DNA from: Chitinophaga varians
GTDB taxonomy: Bacteria; Bacteroidota; Bacteroidia; Chitinophagales; Chitinophagaceae
Direction of reading: 5' to 3'
Length of the DNA stretch: 64,000 nt
NCBI RefSeq assembly: GCF_012641275.1
Contig: NZ_JABAIA010000001.1
Span: 3,410,001-3,474,000, forward strand
In this document: positions 1 through 10,367 of the stretch, piece after piece
Layout: each line of letters starts with the position of its first letter
Position numbering within the stretch: position 1 is the first letter of the stretch
The notes under the pieces: generated by a model
The model's input: only the letters and a program-made list of their open reading frames with translations
The model's database searches: none
What the model was told of the DNA's origin: nothing
Position numbers and translations under genes: made by a program

Positions 1-1
1 T

Positions 2-3000
2 CCCGGATTTACCGGTACAGATTCCTATGTGTACCAGGTATGTGACAACCAGGGCGCCTGCGCTACCGCTACGGTGACCATACAGGTAACAGCAGCCGTG
101 ACAGACCTGGTAGTGGCTAAAACGGCTACGCCGTCCACGGTGGTGGCCGGGCAACCGTTGACCTATACCATTACCATTACCAATAATGGGCCGTCCACTA
201 TTCAGCCTAATGAAATTATTATAGTGACGGATTCGCTGCCGGCAGGTTTCCTGGGCGCAGTTTTTTCCGCTGCTGAAGGAACATATGATCCTGTTAGTCA
301 GCAGTGGTCAGGACTGACCATGCCTCCCGGAAAGTCTGTTGTCCTGACTGTTACCGGAAAGGTAGCATCACAATTCAGTGGCAGCAGCCTGCGTAATGTC
401 GTGTACCTCACGCCGCCCGCCGGAGATGTGGACCCCGGCGTTGACAGCGCATCTGTTGTAACGCCTGTGGGCAGGAGTGTGGAGGTGACTGTAGATAAAA
501 CAGATAATACGCCGTTATATGTCCCGGGCACAACAACGCAGTATAAGATCACGGTGGTGAACAAAGGACCTTCCGATCTGATGGGCGCTACCTTCCGGGA
601 CCCGCTTCCCACAGGCATTACCGTTGCCTCATGGACAGCCGTTTCTCCTGACGGAGCACAGCCTGCGATTTCCGGTAACGGGGCTATTGACCAGCCGTTA
701 AATCTCCCGGCAGGTTCAACTATCGTATATACGTTGACGTTAAACATCCCGGCTAATTTTACCGGCTCATTGGTGAATACGGCCACAGCCGCTATTCCGG
801 CCGGTTACACAAACATTAACCCTGCGCGTAATACCTCTACCGACACAGATGATCCTGATCCGCAGTACAACATTACCGTATCCAAATCCGGCCCTGCGCA
901 AGCGGTAGCCGGTGATAGTATTACCTATCAGCTGCAACTTACCAACGCCGGTCCTTCAGACCTGCGTAATGCCGCCGTGGCAGACGTATTACCAGCTGCC
1001 ATACAGAACGCTTCCTGGACAGTTGCCGTACAAGGCAGCGCCACTGTCAGCCAGACTGCCGGTACCGGTAATGTGAATTTCACTGCCAGTATTCCGGCAG
1101 GTAATAACAACAGTGTCCTGGTGACTATCAAAGGACTGATCAACCCTGCCGCTACCGGCAGCTTTACCAATACCGCCACCGTTACACCGTCCGGCAAAAC
1201 ACCGGTATCCTCCAATACTGTTAATACTGTTCTCAACAAGAAGACCGGCCTTACCCTTTCCAAGGCAGGACCGGCATCCGGTACCGTAATAGCCGGAAAT
1301 AGCATCAGTTATCTGATCAGGCTGACCAATGCCGGTCCGTCTGACGCTAATGGTATTATACTACAGGATTTGGTCCCTGTCAATATTCAGAACGTTACGT
1401 GGAACGTAACTGCGCTGGGTGTGGCTTCTGTGGCGTCCGGCGCACCAGTGTCCGGCAGTGGTAATACGGTACGGACCACGGTAAACGTCCCTGCCGGTGC
1501 GGCCAACATCGTACAGGTGCAGGTAAACGGCGTTGTGAATGCCGCCGCTACCGATACGCTGGTAAATACGGCCACAGCAACGTTGACAGGAGTTGATTCC
1601 GCTACTGCCACCAATAAAACAGTTGTGCTGGTACAACCAGGGTTACAGGTACAGAAATCCGGGCCTGCTACCGTTAATGCAGGTACCGCCATCGTGTATA
1701 CGGTGACGGTAGGCAATACTGGTCCTTCTGATGCCGTGAACGCTACTATTACCGACCTCGTTGGGCCTAACTCTATTCGTAATGTCAGCTGGACTGCCGC
1801 CGCTTCCGGTTCGGCTGTTGTCAACAGTGGCGCTACCGGTACGGGTAATAATGTAAGCGTGAATGCGAATATTCCTGCCGGCGGCAACAATGGAATAACC
1901 ATCACTATCACCGGTACTGTGATGAGCAGCGCTACCGGTAATATCGTGAACACCGCCACTGTAACAGTGCCTGGTAAACAGCCGGTGAACTCCAATGAGG
2001 TAGTGACTACCATCGGACAACAGCCAGGGCTGGTCATCACGAAACAAGGGCCAGCCACCGCTACAGCCGGCGGAACCCTGTTGTATGTGCTGAAGCTGAC
2101 CAATACCGGTCCTTCTGATGCCTCCAACGTGGCTTTTGCGGATACCATCGCAGCAGCGGTGCAGAACCCTTCCGTTACCACTACCAGCTTCGGTAATGCC
2201 AGGGTGGATTCCAAAGACGTGACCAACCATATTGCCCATGTGGTGGCTGATGTCCCTGCGGGAGACAGTAACTATGTGTTGATGCTGATAGCAGGTAAGA
2301 TAGATCCTGCATTTAGCGGTCAATTCACGAACCGGGCCACCGTAGATGCCGGTGGCGGACATACCGCTGTTTCAGAAGTGGTGGTGACAACTGTACGCAA
2401 TGTACCGGCACTAAGCCTGAGCAAGAGCGCTCCGGATACGGTGGCCGCAGGGCAGCAGGTAACCTATACCGTGACTGTCGGCAATCATGGATTGTCTGAT
2501 GCTCAGGGAGCGGTTATTACAGACGCAGTACCCGCAGACCTTACCAATGTGAGCTGGACGGCCACAGCTGCTGGAAGTGCCGCCGTTACCGCCGGCGCCA
2601 CCGGTACAGGCAACAATATTCAGGTGACCGGTAATATTCCTACCGGTAACGATCATACGATTTTGATCACTGTCACAGGTACAGTTTCGCCGTCCTTTAG
2701 CGGTGTGCTGACAAACTTTGCCAGCGGAACAGCTGGCGGACAACCGCCGGTAATGTCTGATACCGTTAACACAGTGGTGATCAATAAACCACAATTGCAG
2801 ATTAGCAAGGCCGGTCCGGCCAGCATATCGGCCGGAGGCCAGATCACCTATGTGGTCACAGTTACCAATGCCGGTCCTTCCGACGCACAGAACGTGAGCA
2901 TTACAGACATGATTGACACCACCGTACAACACGTACAGTGGCAGTCTGTAATATCTGGCGGTGCTACCATCAGTAACGGTGCTACCGGTAGCGGCAACCA

Positions 3001-6000
3001 ATTGCAGGTCACAGCCAATATTCCGGCTGGTACCGGTAAAGTGGCAGTGACCATACAGGGTACCGTGAATCCTGCTGCTGCCGGTACATTGAGCAATGTG
3101 GCCACAGCAGGAGTAACGGGTCAGCCATCTGTGGAGAGTGAAGTATCTACCATGGTACTCAATAATCCCCAGATATCCCTTATTAAAACAGGTCCGGCTC
3201 AGATCAATGCCGGTGAACAGATCACCTACCGCCTGGTTGCTACCAACTATGGCCTGTCTGACGCCCGTAACCTGAAGATTCAGGACGTAGTGCCCCCGGA
3301 GATCAGCAATGTTGCCTGGAGTACATCTGTGGCTGCAAACGGCGTGGTACTGACCGGCAATAGCGGTAGTGGCAATAATATTCTGGTGACCGGTAATCTG
3401 CCTGCCGGGACGGGGAATCATATATTCGTTGACGTTACCGGCACCGTAGCACCGGGATATACAGGTATACTGCGTAACAACGGCTATGTGGCCATGCAGG
3501 CGAAGGATACCGTGTGGAGCGATACCGTGGTCACAAATGTGCAGAACAAACCGTCGCTGCAAATTGTGAAGGCAGCGCCGGATACTGTGGCAGCAGGTGG
3601 TGATATCACCTTTACACTGACGGTTACCAACCCGGGGCCATCAGATGCCGCCAGTGTAACCGTCACCGATGCTGTGCCGGCATTTGTACAGAACATCAGC
3701 TGGTCGGCCCAGGCAAGGGGCACCGCCACCCTGCAAACCGCCAATGGTGCAGGCAGCAATAATATACCCGTTACCGGTACACTGCCGGCAGGCGCTGGTA
3801 ATATGATCATTATCACTATTCATGGTACAGTAGACCCGGCGTTTACAGGTGATATTTCCAATGTAGCACAGGCCGCTGCCGCAGGACAACCGCCTGTAAT
3901 GTCCAATACAACTACTACACATGTGGTGAAACAAGTGTCGTTGGCCGTGGTGAAAGCCGGTCCTGACAGGATTGCTGCAGGGGCATATATCACGTATCTG
4001 ATGGGCTTCAGAAACTATGGGCCATCCAACGCCATAGGTGTACAGTTCCGGGATACGGTGCCTGCTGCCATTCATAGCGTAAGCTGGGCTGTGATCGGAT
4101 TGGGCAATACAGTGATTACTGCCGGCCAAACCGGTACGGGCAACCAGATTGCCATTACCGCTGATATGCCTTCCGGCGCGCCGGTGAGCAGCGCGTTGGT
4201 GGTGGTACAGGGCATTGTAGATGCCAACTATACCGGACCGGCGCTGGTTAACATAGCGAATGTGTCTTCTCCGGACCAACCGGTACCGGCCCGTGATACA
4301 GCGGTGACCACTATCTATAGCGAATCTAATCTGGATATCGTGAAGAACGGGCCCGGCAAAGCGTTTGCCGGCGACCAGATAAAATACACTGTTCATCTGG
4401 CCAATAACGGCCCTTCCGATGCGGTGAATATATCCATCAATGATGTGATAGATCCCGCTATTCAGCAGCCGGCATGGACGGCTGCCGCCACCGGTGCGGC
4501 TACAGTCAGTGCTGCCAGTGGTTCCGGTAACGTTGCACTGACAGGCAATATTCCGGTCGGCGCCGGCAATGGTATCGATATAACGGTAACGGGCACACTG
4601 AATCCTGACTTTACCGGCACTACGCTTTCCAATACGGCTACCGCAGTTATCAGCGGTCAGCCGCCGGTATCTTCTACTGTTAATACCAGCGTGGGCCGCA
4701 GTGGCAGCCTGCGTGTGGTGAAGAGTGCCCCGGGCAGTGCTGTAGCCGGTTCCAACATTACTTATATCGTTACCGTGAGGAATGCTGGTCCTTCCAACCT
4801 GAAGGGTGTCACTATCCACGACGCTATCCCGCCTGGTATTCTCCAACCGGTATGGACAGCAGTGTCCTCAGGCCCGAACACCATTGTGTCTACCGGCAGC
4901 GGTACCGGCAATGTAGACTTCACAGCAGATATGGCCGCTGATACCAGCAGCATTACTATCACGGTGAAAGGAAAAATAGATCCATCTACCGTTAACGGTA
5001 CCAATATCAGTAATACTGTAACGGTAACGCCTCCGGCAGATGTGGACAATCCTCAGCCGGTAAATGCTACCGCCATTACAGCGGTCAGCCGTCAGGCCGA
5101 TCTTGTAATGGTGAAATCCGGCCCGGCCAACATCAATGCCGGCCAGGATATTACCTATCAGCTGCAAATCACTAACCGCGGCGTTTCTGACGTAGACCAT
5201 GCGGTGATTGTTGATGCAATACCGTCCAGCATTATCATCAACAATGCTACAGCGGTCACCACGGGCAATGCAGCTGCTGTGGCGCCAGTGATTACCGGCA
5301 ACACCGTCACCCTCACCGGTGACATTGCTGCAGGCAACGGCAACGCCATTACTGTGACCATCAATGGCACCGTAGATCCTTCTGCTACCGGCACCATCAG
5401 CAATACCGCTACCGTAACGCCTCCGGCCGATGTGACGGAAACTATTCCGGCCAATAACAGCAGCAGCGTGTCTACCGTCATCACGACCGATATCGGTGTA
5501 TTGCTGTCTAAATCCGGCCCCGCATCGGTGAATGTAAATGATCCGATCACCTACACCATTGTGTTGACGAATACCGGGCTTTCCGATGCAACAGGCATCA
5601 CCATTGCTGATGCGGTGCCCGCTGATATTACTGTCAGCAGCTGGACCGCCACTGTTAGCGGTAATGCCAGCGTATCACAGGCCAGCGGCACGGGTAATAA
5701 CATCAACCTGACCGGTGCAATAGGCGGCAGCAGCTCCGGTATGATCACCATCACCGTGAATGGTACCGTGAAAACCACCGCAGCGGCGACCATCACCAAT
5801 ACCGTGGTCGTGGAAGCAGGAGGCACCAAAACCAGTTCCGTAGTGACTTCTGTGAACCGGTCAGTAGACCTGCGTATCAGCAAGTCTGGGCCAACAGCCA
5901 TGTTCGCCGGCGAAACAATTGATTATGTGCTCACAGTAACGAATAATGGTCCGGCTGATGCCATGGGCGCTTCCATACAGGATATGGTGCCTGCCGCTGT

Positions 6001-9000
6001 AAGAAACGTGACCTGGACTGCTACTGCTACAAATGGCGCTGTGGTGGGCAGCAGCAGCGGCATAGGTAACAATATCTCCTTAAATGCAGATATCCCTGCT
6101 TACAGCGGGGAGGTTACCATACAGGTGAAAGGCGTTGTAGACCCGGCTTTCACCGGACCGCTGGTGAACACTGCCACTGCCATGCCGCCGGCCGGGGTAA
6201 TCGATCCGTTGCCGGCTATCGCCACTGTTAACACTGTGGTGACAGCTTCTACCGGCATCACTATTGTAAAATCAGGCCCGGCCAACACCGTGGCAGGTAA
6301 CAGTATCGCCTATACGTTACTCATCCGTAATAACGGGCCATCCAATGCTACCGGTGTTATTATCCGGGATACAGTGCCTGCGGCGGTGACCAACGTCAGC
6401 TGGAGCGGTACCGCCAGCAATGCTACTATTACCAATCCTGGCACCGGCACCGGTAATGTAGACCTGACAGCCGATATCCCGGCGGGCGGCGCTGTTACGG
6501 TGACTATCAACGGAACAACAAATCCTTCATTTGACGGCACCATCAGTAATAGGGCTGTTGCCGGAACAACGCTGAGCAATACGGTGGATACCCGTATTAC
6601 CAATACGCCGGGACTGGTGATCACCAAATCCGGTCCGGCTACATTAGCTGCCGGCAGCAACATTTCCTATAGTATCGCGGTGACCAATAATGGTCCGTCT
6701 ACCGCTGTAGGCGCCACTGTCACTGATGTGTTGCCGCAACAGGTGCAGCATGCCACCTGGACAGCGACAGCCGCCAACGGTGCTGCCATTACGGGAGGTA
6801 ACATCACCAACGGCAGCAGCAACGTGAACTTCAAAGCAGATATCCCTGCCGGCGGTACTGTTATGGTGACGATCAATGCACAAACAGATGCTGCCGCCCC
6901 GGCCGGCGTCATTACCAACGTTGCGGCCATCACGCCGGCCAATGGCGTACCGGTAACCGATACGGCACAAACAATATTAACACAGCTGAGCAAACTGCGG
7001 GTGGTGAAGGCCGGTCCCGATTCTGCCGCCGCCGGTAGTATGATGACATACACCATTGATGTGTATAATGACGGCCCGTCCGATGCTGCCAATATCCAGA
7101 TCGCTGACCTGCTGCCGGTTCAGTTGCAACAGGTAAGCTGGTCTGCCAACAGCAATGGCGGAGCGACCATCAACGGAGGCAATCTGCAGAACCAGACCGG
7201 TAATGTAACGCTGACAGCCAATATTCCGCAGGGCAGCGGTAACAGTGTACATATCACCATTAGCGGGGTATTGCAGGCTTCCTTCGTCAATACAGACACC
7301 ATTGGTAATACGGCCACGGCTACACTGAACAACGCCATCACGCCATCTAACCGCGTGATGACGATTGTATACAACAAGGCCGCAGTGCAGCTTACGAAAT
7401 CCGGCCCGGCTACCGTGGCTGCCGGCGGACATATCAGTTATAGCCTGGTGCTTAGCAATGGCGGTCCGAGTGATGCCACCAATGTCCAGGTGAGCGACCT
7501 GCTGCCGGCACAGCTGTTGAACCCTGTGTGGTCTGCTACAGCATTTGGCAATGCAGTGATACAGGGTGGTAATATCTCTAATCACGCAGGCAATGTGACG
7601 CTGACAGCCGGAGTGCCGGCAGGTGCTGCCAACCGCGTTGTCATCACTGTAGAAGGGGATACTGACCCGGCACTGGCAGGTACTATTACCAATACCGCCA
7701 GCTATACATACGGCGGTAATACTGTTAATACGCCACCGGTGGTTACCACCGTCACCTCGCAGACAGCGCTGCAGCTCAGTAAGTCCGGTCCGGATACACT
7801 GGCCGCCGGCAGCAGTATTACTTATACTTTGCAAGTCACCAATAACGGGCCTTCCAATGCAACAGGCATTACCATCGCTGATGTGGTGCCGGCGGCAGTA
7901 GGTAATGTAACGTGGACGGCCACCGGCAATAACGCGGTGATATACGGCAGTAGCGCCGGCACAGGCAACAATGTGAGTGTGAAAGCTGATATACCGGCTG
8001 GCGCAGGTCATAGCGTGCTTGTCACCATTACCGGCACTATTGCTTCCAATGCGACTGGTATCGTAAAGAATACAGCCACCGTATCCAATAATACCGGCGT
8101 GGTAGCGCAGGATAGTGTGCAAACACAGCTCGTACAGCATCCCGGGGTGGTATTTGCGAAGTCAGGCCCGGCGAAAGCCGCCGCCGGCAGCGCGATCGTA
8201 TACACGCTAAACCTCAGCAATACCGGTCCGTCCGACTTGTTGAACGCCACCATTGCAGACGTTATTCCACCGCAAATAGGACAGGTGTCCTGGAATATTG
8301 TTACACAGGGCGCTGCCTCGCTGGCTGCCGGCACGCCGGTATCCGGCACCTCACAGCAGCTCTCCTTTAAAGGCAATGTGCCGGCGGGAGCAGGCAACAA
8401 TATACAGGTGATCATCCATGGTGTGATTGCTCCGGATTTCACCGGTACCATCAGCAATACCGCCCTGACTACCGATGATAACGGTCAGGTATATCCGTCG
8501 TCGGTGACAACAGTTGTCACCAACCAGGCAATGCTGGCGATTACCAAAACAGGTCCGCAGCTAGTGAGCGCCGGCGGTACGATTACCTATGTACTTACTG
8601 CCACCAACCTGGGGCCATCCAATGCGCAAGGCATCCGTATTACCGACATTGTCCCTGCCGGCGTAACAAATGTCACCTGGCAGGCAGCGGCTGAGGGGCA
8701 CGCTACCGTGACCGCCAATACCAGTGGAAGTGGCAATAATGTAAACGTAGCCGGCAACATCGATGCGGGAGCAGGTAACAGCATCCGGGTGATCATCAAT
8801 GGAAAGGTGGCTGCTAGTGCCGCCGCCGGCGGCATTGCCAACAGTGCATTACTGACTACCGCCGATGGCCGTCAGGTACCCAGTGATACGGTAACAACCA
8901 ACATCATCAAGACTACTACCGTTGGACTGGTGAAAGTAGCTCCGGCGACAGCCGCCGCGGGCGACAGCATTCAATATGACATCATTGTTTCTGATCCGGG

Positions 9001-10342
9001 TATCAGTGACCTTAGCCTGGTAACAGTACAGGACATAGTGCCTGCCACTGTTACAGGCATACGCTGGACCACCACAGTGACCGGTACCGCCCGGGTGATC
9101 AGCGGTGGCAACGGCAGCGGTAATACGATCAATGTCACCGCCATGGTACCTGCCGGCGGAGACAATATGCTCCATATCCTCGTAAAAGGACAGATAAGTC
9201 CGGTCTTTGCCGGTGTGCTTACCAACAACGCCACCGCCACCGCTGAAGGCAATACCTTTAATGCATCTGCCACCACTACGGTGCAACGAAACCTTGACCT
9301 GGCCATCGATAAATCCGGCCCGCCAACCGCCAGCACCGGCGATACCATCAACTACATCCTCACTGCCAGGAATAATGGTTTGGCCGCAGGCGACGGCGCA
9401 GTTGTCACCGACATATTGCCCGTAGGCATTGATAATATCAGCGGGGCAGTACTTACCGTAAATGGCGGCGCCGCCAATGTGAAGGTGGATGTCAGCAACG
9501 GTACCATAACGGCCACCATTGGCACATTCCCTGCCGGTGGAGAGGTAAGGCTGGGCGTCAGGGGAACAGTGCCGCAGCCGGCCACGCTGAGCAATACCGC
9601 TACAATTATTGCCCCGAATGGTGCTATTGATACCAATCCGGCCAACAATACAAGCGGGACAATTGTTACAAAAGTGGAACAACGGCTGCTCCTGAAACTG
9701 GCTGACCTCCAGTTGAAAAAAGTGCTGCTGAACAATGAGCCGTTGCAAACAGGTGGTAAGGCCGTATTCCGGATAACACTGACCAACGCCGGCCCGGATT
9801 CAGCACAGACTATCGTGGTGAGGGATACGCTTACCGGTAACCTTGATCTTATTGGTGGAATTGATGTAAGTGCGGGTGTCACCCATTATGATGCGGTGTC
9901 AAGGATCGTAGTGTGGGAAGTGCCGGTAATGGCATCCGGGCAAACTGCCACGATGCAGCTGACCGCACGGATCAACAACAAGGGCACCGTTGTGAATGCA
10001 GCTACCGTCACCAGTGTAGTAAAAGATCCGGACTTGTCTAACAACACGGCTGTTACACAGCCAGTGACGGTATCAGGTGATGATATCTTCATCCCCAATG
10101 TGATCACGCCTAACGGTGACGGCAAAAACGATCGCTTTATTATCATCGGTATCTCCCGTTATCCTAATTCATCGCTCTTTATTTATAACCGTTGGGGTAA
10201 TCAGGTATATCAATCCAAAAACTATCAGAATGAATGGGATGGCCATGGATTGAGCGAAGGCACTTATTACTACGTACTGAAGCTCAGAGCGGCAGACGGA
10301 AGCGAAAGGTCTTACAAAGGATGGATAGAATTGATGAGGTAA
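2..10342 (+). CDS. Giant DUF11-repeat protein with type B T9SS sorting domain (5' partial)
   Basis: The reading frame is open at the left edge, so the N-terminus lies outside; 3446 residues are visible. It starts inside an Ig/cadherin-like domain (GTDSYVYQVCDN). I then count 26 tandem DUF11 repeats of about 120-130 residues, each opening with a K-[ST]-GPA-like motif and a TNxGPSD motif. The last ~87 residues (IPNVITPNGDGKND, IYNRWGNQVY, GTYYYVLKL) are the gliding-motility-associated C-terminal domain that routes proteins through the type IX secretion system (type B CTD). The protein should be exported and attached to or released from the cell surface, as an adhesin or filament; the repeats act as a stalk. 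The next gene is a PorP/SprF-like protein, the usual partner of type B substrates. The ligand is unknown. Long antisense frames across the repeats are composition artefacts. Confidence 0.93.
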   Translation, partial: PGFTGTDSYVYQVCDNQGACATATVTIQVTAAVTDLVVAKTATPSTVVAGQPLTYTITITNNGPSTIQPNEIIIVTDSLPAGFLGAVFSAAEGTYDPVSQQWSGLTMPPGKSVVLTVTGKVASQFSGSSLRNVVYLTPPAGDVDPGVDSASVVTPVGRSVEVTVDKTDNTPLYVPGTTTQYKITVVNKGPSDLMGATFRDPLPTGITVASWTAVSPDGAQPAISGNGAIDQPLNLPAGSTIVYTLTLNIPANFTGSLVNTATAAIPAGYTNINPARNTSTDTDDPDPQYNITVSKSGPAQAVAGDSITYQLQLTNAGPSDLRNAAVADVLPAAIQNASWTVAVQGSATVSQTAGTGNVNFTASIPAGNNNSVLVTIKGLINPAATGSFTNTATVTPSGKTPVSSNTVNTVLNKKTGLTLSKAGPASGTVIAGNSISYLIRLTNAGPSDANGIILQDLVPVNIQNVTWNVTALGVASVASGAPVSGSGNTVRTTVNVPAGAANIVQVQVNGVVNAAATDTLVNTATATLTGVDSATATNKTVVLVQPGLQVQKSGPATVNAGTAIVYTVTVGNTGPSDAVNATITDLVGPNSIRNVSWTAAASGSAVVNSGATGTGNNVSVNANIPAGGNNGITITITGTVMSSATGNIVNTATVTVPGKQPVNSNEVVTTIGQQPGLVITKQGPATATAGGTLLYVLKLTNTGPSDASNVAFADTIAAAVQNPSVTTTSFGNARVDSKDVTNHIAHVVADVPAGDSNYVLMLIAGKIDPAFSGQFTNRATVDAGGGHTAVSEVVVTTVRNVPALSLSKSAPDTVAAGQQVTYTVTVGNHGLSDAQGAVITDAVPADLTNVSWTATAAGSAAVTAGATGTGNNIQVTGNIPTGNDHTILITVTGTVSPSFSGVLTNFASGTAGGQPPVMSDTVNTVVINKPQLQISKAGPASISAGGQITYVVTVTNAGPSDAQNVSITDMIDTTVQHVQWQSVISGGATISNGATGSGNQLQVTANIPAGTGKVAVTIQGTVNPAAAGTLSNVATAGVTGQPSVESEVSTMVLNNPQISLIKTGPAQINAGEQITYRLVATNYGLSDARNLKIQDVVPPEISNVAWSTSVAANGVVLTGNSGSGNNILVTGNLPAGTGNHIFVDVTGTVAPGYTGILRNNGYVAMQAKDTVWSDTVVTNVQNKPSLQIVKAAPDTVAAGGDITFTLTVTNPGPSDAASVTVTDAVPAFVQNISWSAQARGTATLQTANGAGSNNIPVTGTLPAGAGNMIIITIHGTVDPAFTGDISNVAQAAAAGQPPVMSNTTTTHVVKQVSLAVVKAGPDRIAAGAYITYLMGFRNYGPSNAIGVQFRDTVPAAIHSVSWAVIGLGNTVITAGQTGTGNQIAITADMPSGAPVSSALVVVQGIVDANYTGPALVNIANVSSPDQPVPARDTAVTTIYSESNLDIVKNGPGKAFAGDQIKYTVHLANNGPSDAVNISINDVIDPAIQQPAWTAAATGAATVSAASGSGNVALTGNIPVGAGNGIDITVTGTLNPDFTGTTLSNTATAVISGQPPVSSTVNTSVGRSGSLRVVKSAPGSAVAGSNITYIVTVRNAGPSNLKGVTIHDAIPPGILQPVWTAVSSGPNTIVSTGSGTGNVDFTADMAADTSSITITVKGKIDPSTVNGTNISNTVTVTPPADVDNPQPVNATAITAVSRQADLVMVKSGPANINAGQDITYQLQITNRGVSDVDHAVIVDAIPSSIIINNATAVTTGNAAAVAPVITGNTVTLTGDIAAGNGNAITVTINGTVDPSATGTISNTATVTPPADVTETIPANNSSSVSTVITTDIGVLLSKSGPASVNVNDPITYTIVLTNTGLSDATGITIADAVPADITVSSWTATVSGNASVSQASGTGNNINLTGAIGGSSSGMITITVNGTVKTTAAATITNTVVVEAGGTKTSSVVTSVNRSVDLRISKSGPTAMFAGETIDYVLTVTNNGPADAMGASIQDMVPAAVRNVTWTATATNGAVVGSSSGIGNNISLNADIPAYSGEVTIQVKGVVDPAFTGPLVNTATAMPPAGVIDPLPAIATVNTVVTASTGITIVKSGPANTVAGNSIAYTLLIRNNGPSNATGVIIRDTVPAAVTNVSWSGTASNATITNPGTGTGNVDLTADIPAGGAVTVTINGTTNPSFDGTISNRAVAGTTLSNTVDTRITNTPGLVITKSGPATLAAGSNISYSIAVTNNGPSTAVGATVTDVLPQQVQHATWTATAANGAAITGGNITNGSSNVNFKADIPAGGTVMVTINAQTDAAAPAGVITNVAAITPANGVPVTDTAQTILTQLSKLRVVKAGPDSAAAGSMMTYTIDVYNDGPSDAANIQIADLLPVQLQQVSWSANSNGGATINGGNLQNQTGNVTLTANIPQGSGNSVHITISGVLQASFVNTDTIGNTATATLNNAITPSNRVMTIVYNKAAVQLTKSGPATVAAGGHISYSLVLSNGGPSDATNVQVSDLLPAQLLNPVWSATAFGNAVIQGGNISNHAGNVTLTAGVPAGAANRVVITVEGDTDPALAGTITNTASYTYGGNTVNTPPVVTTVTSQTALQLSKSGPDTLAAGSSITYTLQVTNNGPSNATGITIADVVPAAVGNVTWTATGNNAVIYGSSAGTGNNVSVKADIPAGAGHSVLVTITGTIASNATGIVKNTATVSNNTGVVAQDSVQTQLVQHPGVVFAKSGPAKAAAGSAIVYTLNLSNTGPSDLLNATIADVIPPQIGQVSWNIVTQGAASLAAGTPVSGTSQQLSFKGNVPAGAGNNIQVIIHGVIAPDFTGTISNTALTTDDNGQVYPSSVTTVVTNQAMLAITKTGPQLVSAGGTITYVLTATNLGPSNAQGIRITDIVPAGVTNVTWQAAAEGHATVTANTSGSGNNVNVAGNIDAGAGNSIRVIINGKVAASAAAGGIANSALLTTADGRQVPSDTVTTNIIKTTTVGLVKVAPATAAAGDSIQYDIIVSDPGISDLSLVTVQDIVPATVTGIRWTTTVTGTARVISGGNGSGNTINVTAMVPAGGDNMLHILVKGQISPVFAGVLTNNATATAEGNTFNASATTTVQRNLDLAIDKSGPPTASTGDTINYILTARNNGLAAGDGAVVTDILPVGIDNISGAVLTVNGGAANVKVDVSNGTITATIGTFPAGGEVRLGVRGTVPQPATLSNTATIIAPNGAIDTNPANNTSGTIVTKVEQRLLLKLADLQLKKVLLNNEPLQTGGKAVFRITLTNAGPDSAQTIVVRDTLTGNLDLIGGIDVSAGVTHYDAVSRIVVWEVPVMASGQTATMQLTARINNKGTVVNAATVTSVVKDPDLSNNTAVTQPVTVSGDDIFIPNVITPNGDGKNDRFIIIGISRYPNSSLFIYNRWGNQVYQSKNYQNEWDGHGLSEGTYYYVLKLRAADGSERSYKGWIELMR
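100..10075 (+). repeat. Array of 26 tandem DUF11-coding repeats
   Basis: The DNA repeats with a period of roughly 350-400 bp and each unit encodes one DUF11 domain. Recurrent protein signposts are KSGPA (or KAGP, KTGP, KSAP), AGxxITY, TNxGPSD, VPAxxxNVxWTA, GSGNN, ADIPAG and NTATV. Copies are diverged rather than identical: the final two (from about 9290 and 9690) and the first two are the least typical, while middle copies are closest to one another. Such arrays can expand or contract by recombination, so copy number may vary among strains or be mis-assembled from short reads. Confidence 0.85.
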
Positions 10343-10367
10343 TCATGTTAAAAACCGGTCCACACAT

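Noticed and set aside
1387..4846. Long minus-strand open frames (up to 401 codons) across the DUF11 repeats
   Set aside because: They follow the repeat periodicity and codon bias of the plus-strand protein, have no recognisable domains and no promoter or ribosome-binding context.
100..10075. CRISPR-like array
   Set aside because: The repeats are long, protein-coding and diverged, with no short constant repeats or spacers.
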